NCBI GenBank assembly: GCA_902493615.1
Contig: CABUQK010000086.1
Span: 1 to 8,609 of the forward strand
Origin: an uncultured Collinsella sp.
Lineage (GTDB): Bacteria > Actinomycetota > Coriobacteriia > Coriobacteriales > Coriobacteriaceae
Length of the DNA stretch: 8,609 bases
Direction: 5' to 3'
The notes under the pieces are model-generated. The model saw only the letters and a list, made by a program, of their open reading frames with translations, had not been told where the DNA came from and did not search any database. The number at the start of each line of letters is the position of its first letter. The first letter of the stretch is position 1. Positions 6,734-8,609 of this stretch are shown one piece after another. The position numbers and the translations under genes were made by a program.

Positions 6734-7555
6734 CTATAGCAGATGTTCCTCGATAAAGATCGCGATGCCGTCTTTGTCGTTGCTCGCGGTTACAAAATCG
6801 GCGGCGGCACGGGTGGCGTCGCTGCCATTTGCCATGGCCACACCCACGCCGGCGTCGGCCACCATGCAAGTGTCGTTATCGGCATCGCCAAACACGCAGA
6901 TGTTCTGGAGCTCCATGTCGTTGAGCTCCGCCACGCGCACAAGGCCGCGCGTCTTGGACACGCGCGGATCCATGAACTCGTAGAGCCGCTGCGTGGTTTG
7001 CAGAGCCGCTGCCTTAACAGTGTCATCGGCAAACGTCGACGCCCGCTCAATCACCTGCGGCATTACCTCGGGTGCCATGGTAAACATCACCTTGGGCTGC
7101 GGCTCGCGCAAAAACTCGGCAAAATCGACCACCTTGTAGGACACGCCGTCGACGCACGACAGGTGCTCGACGCACGCGTTGCTCTCGGGCACGTAGAACA
7201 CGCCGTCTCGGGGGCAGACGGGCGTTGCCGGAAGGTCCGCCATGTGCTTGCAGATGCGCGCGATGGTCTCGCCCGGCAGCGGATAGCTCAGCTCGTTGAT
7301 ATCGTGCGCGCGGTCGATGACCTCGGCGCCACCGCAGCCCACGAGCACGTCCACCAGGCCTTCGATGCCCCAGAGCTCGTACATGGCCTCGGTCGCGTGG
7401 GCGTCGCGCCCGGTGCACAGGCCGAAGAGCACGCCGCGCTCGCGCAGGGCGCGGATCGCCGCCACGGTGCGCGGGGACACCGTGTGCTGGCTCGTGAGCA
7501 GCGTACCGTCGATATCGCAGAACACAGCTTTGATGTGGCTGAAGGTAGCGTCCAT
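6734..7555 (-). CDS. HAD-superfamily hydrolase, Cof type
   Basis: Cytosolic magnesium-dependent phosphatase of 273 residues, the normal length for Cof-type (type IIB cap) members, which act on sugar phosphates or other small phosphorylated metabolites. Motif I is DIDGT with nucleophile Asp14 and acid Asp16. Motif II Thr48 lies in CTGRD. Motif III Lys201 lies in VSKTRG. Motif IV is GDADND (223-228) with Asp224 and Asp228, followed by the typical VGVAMANG (237-244). The cap domain occupies about 80-195. The start at 7555 is supported by AGAAAGG upstream and by the usual placement of motif I near residue 14. It is an isolated gene with palindrome-rich spacers on both sides, so context does not suggest a substrate. 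The family is firm; the substrate is unknown. Confidence 0.93.
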   Translation of the reverse strand: MDATFSHIKAVFCDIDGTLLTSQHTVSPRTVAAIRALRERGVLFGLCTGRDAHATEAMYELWGIEGLVDVLVGCGGAEVIDRAHDINELSYPLPGETIARICKHMADLPATPVCPRDGVFYVPESNACVEHLSCVDGVSYKVVDFAEFLREPQPKVMFTMAPEVMPQVIERASTFADDTVKAAALQTTQRLYEFMDPRVSKTRGLVRVAELNDMELQNICVFGDADNDTCMVADAGVGVAMANGSDATRAAADFVTASNDKDGIAIFIEEHLL

Positions 7556-7609
7556 GGGGGCCTTTCTGGGTTGTGCGGCGGTGTGGGGTGTGGTCGGAAG
7601 TGGTGTACA

Positions 7610-7619
7610 TGGTATACCA
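7610..7619. promoter_or_regulatory. 10-bp palindrome TGGTATACCA before the hydrolase gene
   Basis: A perfect palindrome about 55 bp upstream of the hydrolase ATG. Its minus-strand reading contains TATACC, a possible -10 box with no clear -35 partner. TGGTNNNACCA-like dyads are used by some GntR-family regulators, so an operator is possible. Evidence is limited to symmetry and position. Confidence 0.25.
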
Positions 7620-7642
7620 AGGCACGGGCCGTTGGGGCCCGA

Positions 7643-7676
7643 TCGTCACAAAGGTGCCTGTCCCCCTTTGTGGTGG
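7643..7676 (+). repeat. Palindromic repeat, copy B
   Basis: CACAAAGG (7647-7654) and CCTTTGTG (7665-7672) form a perfect 8-bp stem around the loop TGCCTGTCCC. In plus-strand RNA four more outer pairs form, three of them G-U wobbles. It has the same polarity and loop core as copies A and D. Confidence 0.7.
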
Positions 7677-7708
7677 CCAAACCCGCGGGGTGGCCTGGCC
7701 CGGGGCGC

Positions 7709-7773
7709 AAACCATCACAACATTCGACGTTTTTCGGCAAAATCGCAATTTTCGCTGAATGTTGTGGTGGTTT
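7709..7773. repeat. 17-bp inverted repeat with 31-nt spacer
   Basis: AAACCATCACAACATTC (7709-7725) and GAATGTTGTGGTGGTTT (7757-7773) are reverse complements except at one position, which is a U-G pair in plus-strand RNA. The right arm is also the left arm of the next hairpin (7762-7799), so the two folds exclude each other. Confidence 0.65.
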
Positions 7774-7799
7774 TTACTGCAAAGCAAAAACCACCACAA
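7762..7799. repeat. Perfect 14-bp hairpin
   Basis: TTGTGGTGGTTTTT and AAAAACCACCACAA are exact reverse complements around the 10-nt loop ACTGCAAAGC. Its left arm pairs alternatively with 7709-7725 and its right arm with 7814-7823, so it is the middle member of a chain of competing hairpins. Confidence 0.7.
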
Positions 7800-7823
7800 A
7801 GGAGCCTAGCCCCTCTGTGGTGG
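7791..7823 (+). repeat. Palindromic repeat, copy C
   Basis: CCACCACAAAGG and CCTCTGTGGTGG pair at 11 of 12 positions around the loop AGCCTAGCC. The one mismatch is A-C on the plus strand and G-U in minus-strand RNA. It overlaps the right arm of the 14-bp hairpin. The loop differs from the family core (CCTAGCC in place of CCTGTCC). Confidence 0.7.
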
Positions 7824-7848
7824 AAATGACGTTTGCCCAAATAAAACC

Positions 7849-7878
7849 TGCCAAAAATAAACCTGTCCCTTTTTGGCA
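7849..7878 (+). repeat. Palindromic repeat, copy D (AT-stem variant)
   Basis: TGCCAAAAA and TTTTTGGCA form a perfect 9-bp stem around the loop TAAACCTGTCCC. The stem sequence differs from copies A-C, but the loop core CCTGTCCC is kept. This suggests that the loop is the conserved, functional part of the family. Confidence 0.65.
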
Positions 7879-7897
7879 TGTTATGGCAACGCAGCGA

Positions 7898-7997
7898 GCC
7901 GGTTCCAAGTGCCCCAGGTCGCCCCGAAAGAGGAGCGACGCGTACTTTGGTACGCGAGCGACGGCTTGAGGGGCGAGATGGGGTGCTTGGGGCCGGC
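7898..7997 (+). repeat. Long imperfect hairpin, 28-bp arms
   Basis: The arms 7898-7925 and 7970-7997 pair at 26 of 28 positions in plus-strand RNA, four of them G-U pairs. In minus-strand RNA those four become A-C mismatches. The 44-nt centre carries a second stem, CGCGTAC (7939-7945) with GTACGCG (7950-7956), around the loop TTTG. The element ends 6 bases before the mobB stop codon complement. It may be a miniature mobile element or a structured RNA. No transposase is nearby. Confidence 0.65.
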
Positions 7998-8003
7998 GAA
8001 GCG

Positions 8004-8609
8004 TCAAGCCTGAAGGTGGTCTTGGATAAGATCGCAGATGGCTCGGGCGTCGTTGATGTTGATGGCTCGGGTCGCAAATCCGGCGTCGAAGGCCTGGCGT
8101 GCCAGGGCCTCGTTGCAGGCAAGGGCCAGCGTGTGACCGTCGACCAGGTCGAGCGAGCTCTTGCCGCGCAGACGGTCGACACCGGAGCGTGCGACCACGA
8201 TGTTGTCGAAGCCCTCGGTCTTGTAGCCCTCGATGATCACCACGTCGACATCGTTGTAGCGCGACAGCAGCTCGCGCGCGGGCATTTCGTCCTCCTCGCG
8301 CGTGTCGGCGTACTCCGCCCAGCGCGTGGCGCAGATGAGGCCCACATGCTTGGATCCGGCCTGGTGATGGCGCCAAGTGTCCTTAGCGGGCACGTCGATA
8401 TCAAAGCCGTGGTGCCCATGATGCTTGAGCGAACCCACGCGCAGGCCGCGGCGGGTGAGCTCGGCGATAACCTTCTCGACGAGCGTGGTCTTACCCGAGT
8501 TCTGGTAGCCGATAAACGCGATCGCGGGGACGGCCGGAGTGGGAGCTGCGGGAGCGACGGCGACGGGTGCGCTTGCGGGCGCGGCACCGTCAGCGGGCGC
8601 GGCACCGTC
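8004..8609 (-). CDS. mobB: MobB-type molybdopterin-guanine dinucleotide biosynthesis GTPase, N-terminus beyond window
   Basis: Cytosolic P-loop protein that binds GTP and assists MobA in making the guanine dinucleotide form of molybdenum cofactor. 201 residues are visible and the frame is open to the right edge. Walker A is GYQNSGKTT at visible residues 34-42. KHHGHHGFDID follows at 62-72, then KDTWRHHQAG, and VVIIEGYK near 123-130, all as in MobB proteins. Upstream of the P-loop lie about 29 residues rich in Ala and Pro, with the hexad DGAAPA twice, and no in-frame ATG, GTG or TTG before visible residue 58. MobB proteins that stand alone begin just before the P-loop strand, so this is probably the C-terminal domain of a fusion, perhaps with MobA or another cofactor-synthesis domain. 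That partner is an inference. The stop is TGA at 8006-8004. Confidence 0.9.
   Translation of the reverse strand, partial: DGAAPADGAAPASAPVAVAPAAPTPAVPAIAFIGYQNSGKTTLVEKVIAELTRRGLRVGSLKHHGHHGFDIDVPAKDTWRHHQAGSKHVGLICATRWAEYADTREEDEMPARELLSRYNDVDVVIIEGYKTEGFDNIVVARSGVDRLRGKSSLDLVDGHTLALACNEALARQAFDAGFATRAININDARAICDLIQDHLQA
8574..8609 (-). repeat. 18-bp tandem repeat in the MobB linker
   Basis: Two 18-bp units, identical at 17 positions, lie end to end at the window edge and encode DGAAPA twice. The array may continue outside. In-frame repeats in Ala/Pro linkers can change copy number without breaking the protein. Confidence 0.75.

Larger units (their letters stand above)
7556..8003. other. 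Palindrome-rich gene-free region between mobB and the hydrolase gene
   Basis: This 448-bp stretch has no open frame with a credible ribosome site. About half of it is inverted repeats: three copies of a dispersed palindrome, two other inverted repeats that share arms with them, and a 100-nt hairpin adjoining the mobB stop. The promoter of the hydrolase gene should lie in the part nearest 7556-7640. The repeat family is also found beyond the hydrolase gene, so the region looks like a landing site for non-coding elements rather than a decayed gene. Confidence 0.65.

Noticed and set aside
7643..7878. CRISPR array from the repeated palindromes
   Set aside because: Units are unequal in sequence and spacing, palindromic throughout, and lack uniform spacers or cas genes.
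6743..7969. Plus-strand open frame of 408 codons across the hydrolase gene and the palindrome region
   Set aside because: It lies opposite the HAD motifs, is His- and Ala-rich as expected of an antisense GC-rich frame, and runs through repeats.

Overview
The window looks like part of a chromosome from a fairly GC-rich Gram-positive actinobacterium, most likely an anaerobic gut member of the Coriobacteriia such as Collinsella. That is an inference from the sortase/LPXTG pilus genes, Shine-Dalgarno sites of the GGAGG type, base composition and gene style. No marker gene settles the taxon. Every gene I can support lies on the minus strand, so transcription runs from high to low coordinates.

Positions 1-6227 hold a sortase-assembled pilus operon. 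In transcription order it contains four genes. The first is a 62-residue secreted leader protein (6227-6039). The second is a 1022-residue surface adhesin (6042-2974) with a choice-of-anchor-A-like head, two Cna-B-like domains, an FctA/Spy0128-like domain and an LPLTG anchor. The third is a 590-residue backbone pilin (2934-1162) with a fimbrial D2 isopeptide domain, a Cna-B domain and LPLTG. The fourth is a class C (pilin-polymerising) sortase (996 to beyond position 1). The leader stop and adhesin start share a 4-base GTGA overlap, which indicates translational coupling. A 17-bp RNA hairpin sits in the 165-bp gap between pilin and sortase. Its three G-U pairs form only in the operon-sense RNA. 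Expected division of labour: the adhesin is the tip or ancillary subunit, the backbone pilin forms the shaft, and the sortase joins subunits at their LPLTG motifs.

Positions 6228-6733 are an AT-rich, gene-free stretch upstream of the operon. It holds a candidate promoter and several dyads. Near its HAD-side end is one copy of a palindromic repeat.

Positions 6734-7555 encode a Cof-type HAD hydrolase. Positions 7556-8003 are gene-free and dense in palindromes: three more copies of the same repeat family (loop core close to GCCTGTCCC), two further inverted repeats that share arms with them, and a 100-nt long hairpin next to the mobB stop codon. Positions 8004-8609 encode the C-terminal part of a MobB-type GTP-binding protein of molybdenum cofactor synthesis. 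It runs off the right edge and is preceded by an Ala/Pro linker with an 18-bp tandem repeat, so it is probably a domain of a larger fusion protein.

The most interesting items are the secreted leader coupled to the adhesin, the inter-cistronic hairpin that may set the pilin-to-sortase ratio, and the palindrome family with its overlapping, mutually exclusive hairpins.
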